Notes under the pieces: model-generated
What the model saw: the letters and a program-made list of their open reading frames with translations, nothing else
Database searches by the model: none
What the model was told of the DNA's origin: nothing
Program-made: the position numbers and the translations under genes
Part shown: positions 34,201 through 49,200 of the stretch, piece after piece
Position numbering within the stretch: the first letter of the stretch is position 1
Layout of the letters: every line of letters begins with the position of its first letter
Assembly: GCA_035610835.1 (NCBI GenBank)
Contig: CM069447.1
Coordinates: forward strand, 17,813,992 to 17,877,991
Direction: 5' to 3'
Origin: Ophiura sarsii
Taxonomy: Eukaryota > Echinodermata > Ophiuroidea > Amphilepidida > Ophiuridae
Length of the DNA stretch: 64,000 nt

Positions 34201-37200
34201 AATCATGTTTACATTTTTTGAAAATTTTGATGTAGGCCCTTTTGCAACAAAACTCCATCTGTTTGTACATAAAGAAAAAATACCACACACAAAAAATCAT
34301 TTATTTTAATCATTTCAAATAAATAAGTTTGATATTGAAATGTATAGGTCACAATCATATGTTTCAAGGAAATAAAGTCATTTTTTTCAAAAATACCTAC
34401 ATCTCATTGTAAACAGCCATTGAAGTTGTTGTTTTGTTGCAAAAGGGCCTGTATCCCGATTTAATTCTGGATACAGGCCCTTTTGCAACAAAACAACAAT
34501 TTCAATGGCTGTTTACAATGAGATGTAGGTCTTTTTGAAAAAAATGACTTTGTTTCCTTGAAACATATGATTTTTCCCTATACATTTCTATATCAAACTC
34601 ATTTTTTGAAAAAAAATGCACCATAGCCCTTTTGCAAAATACCTCTTCATATATTGATCATCATTTCTAATTCTTCTTGTTATAGATAAGGATTAAATTA
34701 GAATGAAAATCGATTTGGACGGCACGAGAAAACTTTGTCACTATTCTGGGTATGAACTAAATATGATGTGTTTTAAGACACAGGGAAGCATAGAACCATT
34801 ATGTGACAATGATCAGATTAAGGTTTCGAAGCACTGGTGACATAGATATAACTTAATTCCAGCCTTACCAATTGCCATGATTTAATGAGTTGAAATTTGC
34901 CTTCCTCTGTACTCATAAGCCTCTGGAATACTGCCATGTTGAGTACCGTAGACCTCAGTCTCTGTAGTTCACCGGCTTGCGCTAAAAGGAACGGTACCTC
35001 ATCAACCTGAAACCAGAGGAGAGCATTAAGTGATATCAATGACTCATGAGTCCTTAAATAAGTTGTTGCGTCAAAACAGAGCATCCCTCAACAGTAATAA
35101 GAATTAGGAGGGTCACTTTTGATACAAATTCTCATGGTGACCTTCAGGGTTTTGCAGAGCTTTCGCTAGCATTTTCTGCTGGGGGGGGGGGGGGGGGGGG
35201 GTTATCAATCTCAAACTTTCTGAAGTAGCACCTTGTGAGTGGTGCACCCAATGCTAGGGGGGAGCCAAAATGTCAACCTTGTCTACCGGCTGACTGTATA
35301 AAGATATATTTGCGATGAATGCGGGAAGGGTGCAAAAAGAATTGCCTTTAAAGGAACTCTTCCCTTTTCCTCTTCTCTCCTCCCCTCTTCCTTCTTTCTT
35401 CTCTTTTTTTTGTTGAGATTTACTAGGGGTTTGTGTCACAACCCACCCCACACCCCCATATCGACAGTCCTGGGGTTTTGTCATGACGGGCATCTTTGAA
35501 GTTATCGCAAACTTCGCTCCAAACTTACACGACATAAGCAGCTTCTACTGAACGTGCCAGCTATACCTTGATTTAAGTCTCAATGATTTATCAGATTTAA
35601 ACTTACTTAAGGGGGGGGGGGACTCAAGGAAGTTTTGACTTGATTTTTTGAATTTTGTGAGTGCTGTAATTGTTGAATTATTAATCAAATGCGTATAAAA
35701 GTATACATTTTTGGAAAGGAAATGGATCATAGAATACAAATTTTGCGTCAATTTAGACCAAAAATGTTGATTTTTTTTTGAGAAAAAATCACAAAGAAAT
35801 CACTTTTTTGGGTCAAAAATACTCTAGGCTACCAAAAATAATTTTGAGTAAAACATTCCCAAATTGCTATAATATGATGTAAAGACACTAACTTCGCGAC
35901 GACTTTTTTTTTTTAAAACCTCATCTAATATTTTTTGAAATTTTGACTAAAAGCGCCAAAAAGTGATTTGTTTTCTTCTTTTTTCTTCACTTTTTGGCAC
36001 TTTTTGGTTTTCCTGGCCTATTTCCTTTCCAAAAATGTATACTTTTATATACATTCGAGTCATAGTTCAATAATTACAGCACTCACAAAATTCATAAAGT
36101 GACTTCATTGAGTCCCCCCTTAACCTCGTTTTCTCAGGATATGCAACATGTTGAAAGTTATGCATGATGGCAGCTATATTCATCAGCCTGGTGGGATCAC
36201 TCAACATTGGGTGATAAAACCGTGACCTTTAGGTAAGGCCCGGAAGATAACGCAATCTCGGTATTTACGGCGTGATTCTCGCTATTTATATCAATTCTCG
36301 CTTTCAGAAAAATCGCCCGTGAATTGTGTGTTTTTCGCTCGGAATCGCGTGTTTTATGAAGAAATGTTGAAACAACGAAAAACAACAAAAAAGTGCTCTG
36401 CGATAAATCTGTATCCGTTTCAAAAAACACAGTTCCAAATACGTATTTGTAATAGGCAAGCGAAGTTCTCACACGAGGCTATTAAAATGGCCGCAATTCC
36501 CACGTTGGCGTAATAATAAATGAAGCTCGTAATTAGAGGCACGGTTCAAAAGGTCAACTTAATACTACGCATACGTGGAGGCGATGACCTGTGAATCATG
36601 CCGTAACACGTGGTTCCCAAGATGCAGTGCGGTGCTATGAGTATCCCTGAGCTTCCGAAAAATGGTTCTGTGATCATTCATGTGCGATCCCGATATGATG
36701 AAACGATTGCACTTGCAGAATAAAATAAGAATGATTTGCGCCTGGGATTTGCGATTCAAATGATACATTTTGATGGCGATATGAATGATGAAACGATTGC
36801 AGAATAAAATAAGAATGATTTGCGCCCGGGATTTGCGATTCAAATGATACATTTTGATGGCGATTTTTTTTTATATACATGATTGTATCACTATCCGATT
36901 TCTCGTTTTTCTCTCGCTTTCAACAATTTCGGTGCGTTTTTCTCGGGTTTTTAGTGAATCTGATGAAATCTCGGTATATCTCGCTTTTGCTTAAAAGTTC
37001 GTGCGTTTTTTACCAAAAGTTCGTGCGTTTTTTTCCGGGGCTTACCTTTAGGGGACAGTAGAAGACGGGAAAAAACCAACTTGTTCTACAAGAGAATGAA
37101 CCTGTCAGATAGGGTTGGTCGGGTGTGAGGGTTTTTCCTGGGATTTTTTGAAAATTTGAAGAAAAAATTCAAAAAAAATTGCAAATATTCGCAAAACTAT

Positions 37201-40200
37201 TTTTGTTTATCTCTCAGATTAAAAAATGTGAGTCGGTCGCACCCGTAGAACACTTTTATTTCCTCCAGTAGTTAAGTGATATATAGAATAATCATTCTAT
37301 ATATCACTACAGGATTTTTACATTTTACTTATGTGTCTTAACAGCACAATATCCATGCTCAGCAATGCCAAAAAGGGGTCAAATTGACAATACATCTGCA
37401 AATTGACAAATAAAGAGGTATTTCCATAATCCTAAGACAATCGTGTTTAACCCAAAGATTTTTAGTGCAAGGATGATAATCTCTATTGAAACGTCGTTAA
37501 GAACTGATTCTATGTGTGTTTCATAGCACCTGTATGACATGGGATGTTTGAAAAGAGCAGTGATTAGTATGGGCATTGGTAGTCTCATGCAGCATGGCCC
37601 TTGTAGTGGCTGTTGTGACACAAAACTAACGTTAAAAACGAGATGGCATGGTGAAAGTGTAAATCACATACATTCACCGTGTCCGATTGATTTGAACTAT
37701 GTGTGATAATTGTACATAACTTCTCCACCTAATGTTTTTATAGAACTAAACTCGAACCCACGCGCACAATGGATGTGTGCATATTGTTGAGATCGATACT
37801 ATAAATAGATGCAATCGTTCAAGGAACGAGAGTGAATATTTATTGATGACTTGTTTGTTGAGTTATTTCATGACAGGGTTAAATACTACACGTTCTTTAT
37901 CTTGGCCCGAAACACACATAGCTTTCAACGACTTGGCGCACATAAGTATCCCTGTACTAGAAATTCATTGATTAACCCTATGAACACGAAATGAACTAAC
38001 AATACCCTAATTCCCCATGAACAAAAACTAACCTGTCAAAAGCATTGGTGACTTTAAACTCAAAAATCTATGAAAAGTACTTACATATCTATCATCGATA
38101 TCACCTGCGTTGAAGAAATTCGCTAGCGCCAGGTAGCCTTGGCGCTTATCTTCCGGCGTCGGCAGAAATTTGCGTTCCACAGCCTGACGCAAGTGATCGT
38201 GGAAAAAGTTGACAATGCCGTTGCGGTTGACGAGATTCTCCTCGAGGGAGAGGTAGAAGGGCGACCACACGCGAGATGGAATCTAGAATATAATGTTAAA
38301 GGTTATGGATTAGGCAAGGAAAAAAGACAAGGCGGTTCTCGAACGGCGCGTCTCGCCTGTTCATCAAAAGTGACTTGAAAGAAATGATGATGAAACATAT
38401 GATACAATGTAGCACTGTCACAGAGGTATGCATTGTAGTTAATGCAAGGGATGTAATACCTTGAAAAATTTAATCAACAAAAAGAACACACCAACCCCCT
38501 TCCCTACACCAAATCACATCAAGATAGGCCTTACAGATCTTATTTGACCCCAGATGACCTCTGATGACCTTGAAAATTTAATCAGCAAAAAGAACACACC
38601 AACCCCCTTCCCTCCACCAAATCACATCAAGATAGGCCTTACGGATCTTATTTGACCCCAGATGACCTCTGATGACCTCGAAAAATTAATCAACAAAAAG
38701 AACACACCATCCCTCTTCCGTCCACCAAATCCCATCAAGATAGGCCTTACGGATCTTATTTGACCCCAGATGACCTTGAATGACCTCCGATGACCTTGAA
38801 AATGTAATCAGCAAAAAGAATACACCACCCCCTTCCCTCCACCAAATCCAATCAAGATAGGCCTTACTGATCTATTTGACCCCATATTTGACCCCCGATG
38901 ACCCCGAAAAATTAATCAACCAAAAGAACACACCACCCCCCTTCCCTCCACCAAATCCCATCAAGATAGGCCTTACTGATCTATTTGACCCCCGATGACC
39001 CCGAAAAATTAATCAACAAAAAGAACACACCATCCCTCTTCCGTCCACCAAATCCCATGAAGATAGGCCTTATTGATCTATTTGACCCCATATTTGACCC
39101 CCGATGATCCCAAAAAATTAATCAACAAAAAGAACACACCACCCCCCTTCCCTCCACCAAATCCCATCAAGATAGGCCTTACTGATCTATTTGACCCCAT
39201 ATTTGACCCCGATGACCCCGAAAAATTAATCAACAAAAAGAACACACCATCCCTCTTCCGTCCACCAAATCCCATCAAGATAGGCCTTACTGATCTATTT
39301 GACCCCCAATGACCCCGAAAAATTAATCAACAAAAAGAACACACCATCCCTCTTCCGTCCACCAAATCCCATTAAGATAGGCCTTACTGATCTATTTGAC
39401 CCCCGATGCCCCCTAAAAAGTAATCAACAAAAAGAACACACCACCCCCCCTTTCCTCCACCAAATCCCATCAAGATAGGCCTTACTGATCTATTTGACCC
39501 CATATTTGACCCCCGATGACCCCGAAAAATTAATCAACAAAAAGAACACACCATCCCTCTTCCGTCAACCAAATCCCATCAAGATAGGCCTTACTGATCT
39601 ATTTGACCCCATATTTGACCCCCGATGACCCCAAAAAAATAATCAACAAAAAGAACACCCCATCCCTCTTCCGTCCACCAAATCCCATCAAGATAGGCCT
39701 TACTGATCTATTTGACCCCATATTTGACCCCCGATGACCCCAAAAAAATAATCAACAAAAAGAACACCCCATCCCTCTTCCGTCCACCAAATCCCATCAA
39801 GATAGGCCTTACTGATCTATTTGACCCCATATTTGACCCCGATGACCCCGAAAAATTAATCAACAAAAAGAACACACCATCCCTCTTCCGTCCACCAAAT
39901 CCCATCAAGATAGGCCTTACTGATCTATTTGACCCCATATTTGACCCCCGATGACCCCGAAAAATTAATCAACAAAAAGAACACACCACCCCCTTCCCTC
40001 CACCAAATCCCATCAAGATAGGCCTTACTGATCTATTTGACCCCATATGTGACCCCCAATGACCCCGAAAAATTAATCAACAAAAAGAACACACCACCCC
40101 CCTTCCCTCCACCAAATCCCATCAAGATAGGCCTTACTGATCTATTTGACCCCATATTTGACCACCAATGACCCCGAAAAATTAGTCAACAAAAAGAACA

Positions 40201-43200
40201 CACCATCCCTCTTCCGTCCACCAAATCCCATCAAGATAGGCCTTACTGATCTATTTGACCCCATATTTGACCCCCGATGACCCCAAAAAAATAATCAACA
40301 AAAAGAACACCCCATCCCTCTTCCGTCCACCAAATCCCATCAAGATAGGCCTTACTGATCTATTTGACCCCATATTTGACCCCGATGACCCCGAAAAATT
40401 AATCAACAAAAAGAACACACCATCCCTCTTCCGTCCACCAAATCCCATCAAGATAGGCCTTACTGATCTATTTGACCCCATATTTGACCCCCGATGACCC
40501 CGAAAAATTAATCAACAAAAAGAACACACCACCCCCTTCCCTCCACCAAATCCCATCAAGATAGGCCTTACTGATCTATTTGACCCCATATGTGACCCCC
40601 AATGACCCCGAAAAATTAATCAACAAAAAGAACACACCACCCCCCTTCCCTCCACCAAATCCCATCAAGATAGGCCTTACTGATCTATTTGACCCCATAT
40701 TTGACCACCAATGACCCCGAAAAATTAGTCAACAAAAAGAACACACCATCCCTCTTCCGTCCACCAAATCCCATCAAGATAGGCCTTACTGATCTATTTG
40801 ACCCCATATTTGACCCCCGATGACCCCAAAAAAATAATCAACAAAAAGAACACCCCATCCCTCTTCCGTCCACCAAATCCCATCAAGATAGGCCTTACTG
40901 ATCTATTTGACCCCATATTTGACCCCGATGACCCCGAAAAATTAATCAACAAAAAGAACACACCATCCCTCTTCCGTCCACCAAATCCCATCAAGATAGG
41001 CCTTACTGATCTATTTGACCCCATATTTGACCCCCGATGACCCCGAAAAATTAATCAACAAAAAGAACACACCACCCCCTTCCCTCCACCAAATCCCATC
41101 AAGATAGGCCTTACTGATCTATTTGACCCCATATGTGACCCCCAATGACCCCGAAAAATTAATCAACAAAAAGAACACACCACCCCCCTTCCCTCCACCA
41201 AATCCCATCAAGATAGGCCTTACTGATCTATTTGACCCCATATTTGACCACCAATGACCCCGAAAAATTAGTCAACAAAAAGAACACACCATCCCTCTTC
41301 CGTCCACCAAATCCCATCAAGATAGGCCTTACTGATCTATTTGACCCCATATTTGACCCCCGATGACCCCAAAAAATTAATCAACAATAAGAACACCCCC
41401 CCCCCCTTCCCTCCACCAAATCCCATCAAGATAGGCCTTACTGATCTATTTGACCCCATATTTGACCCCTGATGACCCCGAAAAATTAAGAACAAAAAGA
41501 ACACACCATCCCCCTTCCCTCCACCAAATCCAATCAAGATAGGCCTTATGGATCTTATTTGACCCCCGATGACCTTGAATGACCTCTGATGACCTTGAAA
41601 ATTTATTCAGCAAAAAGAACACACCACTCCCCTTCCCTCCACCAAATCTCATCAATATAGGCCTTACTGATCTATTTGACCCCATATTTGACCCCGATGA
41701 CCTCTGGTGACCTTGAAAATTTAATCAGCAAAAAGAACACACCACCCCTCTTCCCTTCACCAAATCCCATCAAGATAGGCCTTACTGATCTATTTGACCC
41801 CATATTTGACCCCCGATGACCTTGAATGACCTCCGATGACCTTGAAAATTTAATCAGCAAAAAGAACACACCACCCCCTTCCCTCGACCAAATCCCATCA
41901 AGATCGGCCTTACGGATCTTATTTGACCCCATATTTGACCCCGATGACCTTGAATGACCTTCAATGACCTTGAAAATTTATTCAGCAAAAAGAACACACC
42001 ACTCCCCTTCCCGCCACCAAATCTCATCAATATAGGCCTTACTGATCTATTTGACCCCATATTTGACCCCGATGACCTCTGGTGACCTTGAAAATTTAAT
42101 CAGCAAAAAGAACACACCACCCCTCTTCCCTTCACCAAATCCCATCAAGATAGGCCTTACTGATCTATTTGACCCCATATTTGACCCCCGATGACCTTGA
42201 ATGACCTCCGATGACCTTGAAAATTTAATCAGCAAAAAGAACACACCACCCCCTTCCCTCCACCAAATCCCATCAAGATCGGCCTTACGGATCTTATTTG
42301 ACCCCATATTTGACCCCGATGACCTTGAATGACCTCCAATGACCTTGAAAATCTAATCAGCAAAAGAACACCCCACCCCCTTCCCTGACATCAAGTCCCA
42401 TCAAGATAGGCCTTACGGATCTCTAGATATCGCGTCACAACGCGTCTTAAAAGTTTTAAGCATATTTGACCCCGATGACCTTGTATGACCCCCGATGACC
42501 TTGAAAAATCAATCAGCAACAGAACGCACCACCCCCCTTCCCTCCACCAAGTCCCATCACGATAGGCCTTACGGATCTCCAGATATCGCGTCACAAAGGT
42601 ATTTCTTAGCACACGGCATACGGCGGACAGCGGACGGCATACGGCATACGGCGGACGCCGGACAGAAAGAGTGATAACATAGTCTCTTTCTGATTACATC
42701 AGGCGAGACAAAAACCATGTTTTACCGGCCCGACTGACCCACTTTTTGCGGGGTTTTTTAGAATTCGTTTTCTCAAATCATGTAAAAGTCAGCGTTTTTT
42801 TGGTTGAAAATCTGTCGAAAATATTGTTCACACATTTTTCAAAAAAATATATCCAGATGCTCCAAAGTGATATTCTGGCTGAGGAAAATTAAGCAATCAA
42901 TAAAAGGCGAACAATTTGGCTGTTAATGTAAACATTGCATGAAATAGCAGGGGGTGTGGACTCTCAGGTACAGCCTCCGTAAAACTGCCGTAATTTCTTC
43001 AATATTCATTTAATCTTTATAAACGTTCACAGTTTTTTGCAGAAAAGGGTTCAATGAATCCAGCCATGATAATGAAATTGACCATTTTGGAAAAAAACAA
43101 AAAAAACAAAAAAACTTTTTTTGTTGTTGGAAAATCTTATATATTTTTTGAGTTAGGCCAAAAAAAAATTGTTTGTTTGTCCACGTCCGACCGACCGTGT

Positions 43201-46200
43201 ACCTTGGTGCCGACCGTATTATTTTTTATTTTCTATTATTTTTTTAAAACAACTTTTTGAGCAATTTAAATAGCCAAACACCGTTTTATTCCTGATTTTG
43301 CACGCTATGATGAATCTGGTCTTTATAAACACCATCCCAATGCGCAGAACCTGCTTAATTGGAGTATAATGATCGCACTTCGGAAGTATCAAAATAATTC
43401 ATACTGAAAACAACGAATGCCAGTCGTATATTGGTATTTATAAAAAACAACATGATTTTCAGAGAGCCCAGTTGGTCAATCAGAGGCTTAATCCACATCT
43501 GTGAAACTATGGGGAACTGTGCCTTTCGAGATGAGTTGCGAGCACATGTTATTGGCATTGCGTCATTCGTACCGTTCCGAAAAATTGAAGTAAAATTTGT
43601 GATTGGACAAATTGTCACACGCATGCATAAGGATAATTTACGTAGCAATACGTCATCTGTATCAGGTTTCGGAAGAGGCCGAAGGGGAAATCGAATAAAG
43701 GCGAAGCACGATGTGTCACACGCATGCGTAAATGATTTTCATCAATTAAAAGATGGCGACCGTATCGGCCAGCTACTTCGGAATTTGTTCAATTTAGTCT
43801 TCATTTAACGTTTTTAAATGACTTTTTCGGCCAATTTTCCAAGTTATTTATTGGTGGGGTACATCATTGATATGAATATTTCCCCCGTCCCCGATCTGAT
43901 CAGGTTTTATCTGACGTTTTTGATTGGCGACGATAGTTGTAGAATTCGGAAACCAATTACATTTTATCGATAATATATCAACATGTCGAAGTTTTCTTTT
44001 ACGACATATCGATACAAAATTTTGTATCTATATTAACAGCACTACTTTCACGTATATATTTCTAACATAACTTCAACACTACATTGTTTCATTTTCTGCA
44101 AATTTTCAATCATAATAAATGGCGGCGACCGACATGACAACATGTTCATTTGGTTAGTTGAACCAGGGAGGTGTAATAACATCTCTCTGGTTGAACAGTT
44201 GTAGACCTAGGCCCAAGTATTAAAGTACAATTCTAACAAACTCATGAAAAGAGTTCAATACTATCAAAGTGATGTGTTTTGTGTTTGGACGACTTCAATT
44301 CACAGTATTCATGCCGAATTTATATTCCCAAACACAATTTTAAAAATAAAAAAAAGAATATCCGACCTACCGACCCTACCTTTTTCGGACCCTCTATGGA
44401 CAAACAAACATTTTTTTTTTTTTGGCCTTATGGACCAAAAAGTGCCAAAAAGTGCCAACATTAAAAGTCAAAATTTTACATTTTCGATTGTTTAGGGGAC
44501 AAAATGGGGTAGGATTTGAGTTGACTGGTAGGCAAGTGGGGGGCAAAGGTCATGATGGGGAGGGGACGGACAACCCCCCCCCACCACCGGCAGTGTGTGC
44601 CATTATACATACCTGTAAGAAGTTAAGGAGCTCCTGTTCACTCATTCCCCTGTGAGAACACCATATAGCCATGGTAGTATCGCGCACAAGTCCTGGTCTA
44701 TAATAAGAAAGATAACAGACAAATGATTTTTACGAAAAACTAAAATATTCAGAAACAATATCCTAAGAATCTGATAAATGATTGGTTTTTTTATGTTGAA
44801 AATTATTAGAATTTAGCATTCTTGGTTAGATGACCAAAAAAAGTCTTGACCGACACATTTTATCCAAATCAAATTAGAATTTGTTGTTATTCACTTTTTT
44901 GGGGAACGTCTCCCCCCCCCCTCAAAAACCGTGCGACCGACCCTACCAGAGCGGTCTGTTGCATTGGCAATATCAGTTTTTGACAAAGGCATCACTCAGG
45001 TTGTCTTCCCCTTTGGATTACTTTTGACCTAGGTGGTGACCTTGAATGACCTCTATTCCAGTTTCAAATTGTTTCCAGTAATTCAAGTATCAATTCAATA
45101 GGGTGCAAGAAAATCAGATACAATTTGACCTTAATAATAAGATGGCCTTGACCTTATACAGGGTGTATCAAAAAAAAAATGCAATAATTGAAACGGCCAT
45201 TTGACCTTATTGTGTGCATTGAACCATGAAATTTATGTTGTGTGTGCAAAGTGTAGTTAATCTAGTTTATCTTCTAAAAAAGTGAAAGCAATCAAGTGAA
45301 AAATAAGCAAAATATGACAAGTTTTGTAAGCTGGCCGCGTTTTTCACCATTCCAATGGGATTTATACATGTAAAATTGGTTTTGCTAAAATGGTCATTAT
45401 CATATGTGATGCGATCTGTGAAAACCCGTCGGATGTCGCAAAATGTGAACTAGGGATTATGGGTAAAAATAAAAATAATAAAAACATATTTTAAAAAAAG
45501 GTTTTTTTTATAGTTTTTTAAAGTTTTTTAAAGAAAATTAGTTTCCAATACTTTGTTGTGTCATCATCTTTCATAAAATGTCACCTTCAAAAACTTACTT
45601 AATTCACGTTTGTTATTAACCTTATAATGTTATTATATTGAATTATGAATATTTTTTGGCCTGTTTTCATGATTTCTTGTTTTGTCGCTTTTGATGACAT
45701 CACAATCATCATTCACTTATAACTTTTTTTGTAGTGATCGTAGAAAAATGATCGAAACAGTTCTGTAATCAGCACAGTTTTAGCTTTCTTATGATATAAA
45801 TGTCTCCAATATGAAAAATGCCACCATGTGGCGGGTTTTCACAGATCGCATCACATCACAGATCGCATCACATATGGCTCTCAGATGGCTCTAAAGAAGT
45901 AGCCATATAGTTTAGCTTAGAAAGACAATGGTGTGCCTATTGTAAGTCAATCTGTTTTATCAGTATTGTTTTCTTTTCTATTCACAATTGAGGACCCTAC
46001 CCTATTAAAAAAATTAAACACAAGAAATGTTTCATGTGCATTTAGTGCGTTCAGAAAACAAAAGAACCTGTGTGCCTCCTGTGTAAAACATGTGTATTTC
46101 ATGTCTAGTTTATGCGTAAATGTGTGCCCAAATTGGAACAATTACACCAGAATATACATGAAAACTCCAAACACACAAAAATACACAAGAAATTGTAATC

Positions 46201-49200
46201 CCCACTAGATATGCTTCTCTCAAATCTTGTGTGAATCATGTGCTTTGGCAGAACAGTTATATTCCATTGATAACAATAGTACAAAAGGTGTGTTGGCCAA
46301 CTTATGGCACCCAGTTGTGAATCTTATTGATTTTTTATTTGGTCATTGTTATGGGACAGACATGGTCAGAGTTACAAAGTTGATTGGTGCTGCACACTTG
46401 TTGACTAACTCACAATGAAGTAGCCCAATTATATTCTACAGTATTATTCTTAATTGCTGTTAATTGTGTTAAATAATTAAACAAATGCCAATATATTGAT
46501 CGAATTCTGAGCAACTGCTTATCTCAACTTTCAAACAATATAAACTTGATGGGTTTATTTTTCAGTTTACACCATGAACTTGAATCAGGACTGGGCTACT
46601 TGGGCCAATTCTTTTTGGCAACTTGTTTTGTGTGTCATTTCTTGCGCATTTCTGGTGTAATCTTGCGTTATAGCAGGAATAGTGTGCAATTTCTTGCGCA
46701 TTTCTTGCGCATTTCTTGCGTATTCTTGTGTAATCTTGTGTTGGGGTGTACAATTTCTTGTGTTTTGTGTGTAATTTCTTGTGTAATCTTGCATTATAGT
46801 GTATAATTCATTGTATTTTGTGTGTCATTTCTTGTGTAATCTTGCGTTATAGTGTACAATTTCTTGTGTTGTGTGTGTCCATTTCTTGTGTAATCTTGCA
46901 AATGTGTATAATTTCTTGTGCTTTGTCAGAGCAGATTCTCAACTTTCCTGGTTTTGTGTGTCATTTCTTTTGGAATCTTGTGTTGCAGTGATTATGTTTT
47001 ATGTGAGAACCTATGCATGCTATGTGTCTCCAATGTGAACTATAACTTTGTTTCGCATAAACTAATTTCTTATGGTTCAATTGTCACAACAAAAATACTT
47101 AAGGTCAAGGGAATACCCAATTTTTTTTCATGTACCCATTAAATTTCAACAACTGACCAATAAGATGGTAATATAGTAAACAAGTAATGTGACCAATGCT
47201 TGATACTAGTAGTACTGGTAGTATACATTGATGATGAGTAGCACCAGGAAAGGTAGCACCAAATTCTATACCATTCTGGTATGCTAAATCAGGCATGTAA
47301 ACTTTATTTTTAGTTATCAACATCAAAGTTAAACTGGCCTACTAACTGGCCAAGCAAACAGTATTTAGTTAATTTAATGCGTGGCTTTATAAGTTGTATG
47401 GTGACTGTTGTCAAGTGTAATTGTAATTGTATTGATCTTATTGTCCACCTATAGTTATAATGAGCAAGTCATTTCTCGTGTTTTCTTGCGTCAGGGAAAT
47501 CCTTTGTTCTCTACTGATCATGTGTGATTATGCGCTGAGCACAAGATGTGCACAAGAAACAAACACAATTTACACATGAAAGACACAAGATTTATTCTAC
47601 AAAATTGGAACATCTTCCAAAATTATTCATAGGGTAGATCTAAAAGCGGGTTAAGTCACAATCTTGTGAAATTGTAGTTAGTATCAGTTTTCTGCTACAA
47701 GGAGGATCTCTGCACCCTCTGTTCAAATGTTAAAGTTAAGCCATGCGTTAAAGCTGTGTAAGAATCCATGGGAGGTAAAACCCGAGTGGGTCAAGTCCAC
47801 ACATGGACACAATGAAACCCAGTTTTTGCCATTTTTCTCAATGTGACTTAACCCTCTTTTAGCACTAGGGTCCTCAATTGATGCATCATTTGGATAGAAT
47901 AAGGTTTGGGAGAATAAACAGTGAGGGCGCTAGCATCAATCTTTCTTTTTTGGAGGGGGGCAAGAAGAAATCTGTGGGGAAAGACAAAAATTGAGGGAAA
48001 AAGATGTGCGAAGATTTTGACTCTTAATTAAAAAAAACTAAAATTAGGTAATTTTAACATCAAAAGCCAATATTTTCGATTGTTTTGGGGATGAAATAGG
48101 GTAGTACTTGAGGTGACTAGGGAGCAATAATGGGCGGAGGAGGAGGATCATGACTGGCTGGAGGCATCCCCCCCCCCCTCCCATAGCGCCATCAGTGAGA
48201 ATAAATGAACCTTACACAAACATAGACCATTCAAATCCGAAAATATTTGAATTAACCGAGTGTTTTGGCATCAGTTTGATGACTCATAAGTCATCCACAC
48301 AAAAACACCATGTTTTCACCCGGTGTCTTTAATAACCAGTGTGGTGGATTGCGCTGGTGTTGGTGAGAGATTGTTTTCCTCACAAAGTTGTATTTTGCAG
48401 TGTTTCGGAAACAAAAACGGTGAGATAAAAGAGATTCGGGATAATACCTTCACATTTTACCTTCAGTTCGATAAATTTTGAAGTTCCCGGTATCGACACT
48501 ATTGTTGATAAAACAAAATAGTCGATCGCTACTAGTTTAACTTCTCATGGGTGTATGTAAACATAGTGAACCACTAGGCGGACAACAAATACTATGAATG
48601 CGATCAAACGTTGCGAAGAACGCACTATGCACCTAGTCCACATGACCTGTTTTTCCAACATTTTCCAGTCTCAATTTGAAATCATTTATAGCACAAATAA
48701 ATAGATACCTTGATACAGCTCCATTATCAAAATCATTCGTAAGACGCTCCAGGATCTTGACGAAGAGTTTACCGGGGTCATCCGCCATGAGGTACGACTG
48801 GATGGCCTTGGTGAGTTGAAAGAAACTGCCGTACATACGCACCTGAAAAAAGATTGATTGATTGATTGATTTCAAATTTCGAATTGATCTAGGTTTTAGG
48901 CCTGCAATTTTGAAGTAAGGGGCATTTGGTGAGCGCAAATGCCAAAATTGTATGTGTTCATTAGGTGAGCGCATATGATGTCTGGGGATCGAGAAAAATG
49001 TACAAAATATGAGTCACTTTTGTAAAAAAAATTAGCCAGGATCGATACATGCAACCTCTGAAATAGGAGTAGACCCCTGCCCCCACCCAGCATCATCCTT
49101 GCACTTACATCATCCATCAGAGCTTACAGATACAGTGGGTAACTGCTCTGTTTATCGCATCCACAATAAGGGAGGTCTGCCTCAACGTTGACGGTCTCAA

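Noticed and set aside
38445..42612. CRISPR-like regular array, or a repeat protein gene on either strand
   Set aside because: Monomers are about 108 bp without unique spacers, and open frames exist on both strands only because of the period; eukaryotic intron context.
43431..43808. 125-residue plus-strand frame
   Set aside because: No domain, no splice context and position in an intron of the opposite-strand gene; composition not clearly coding.
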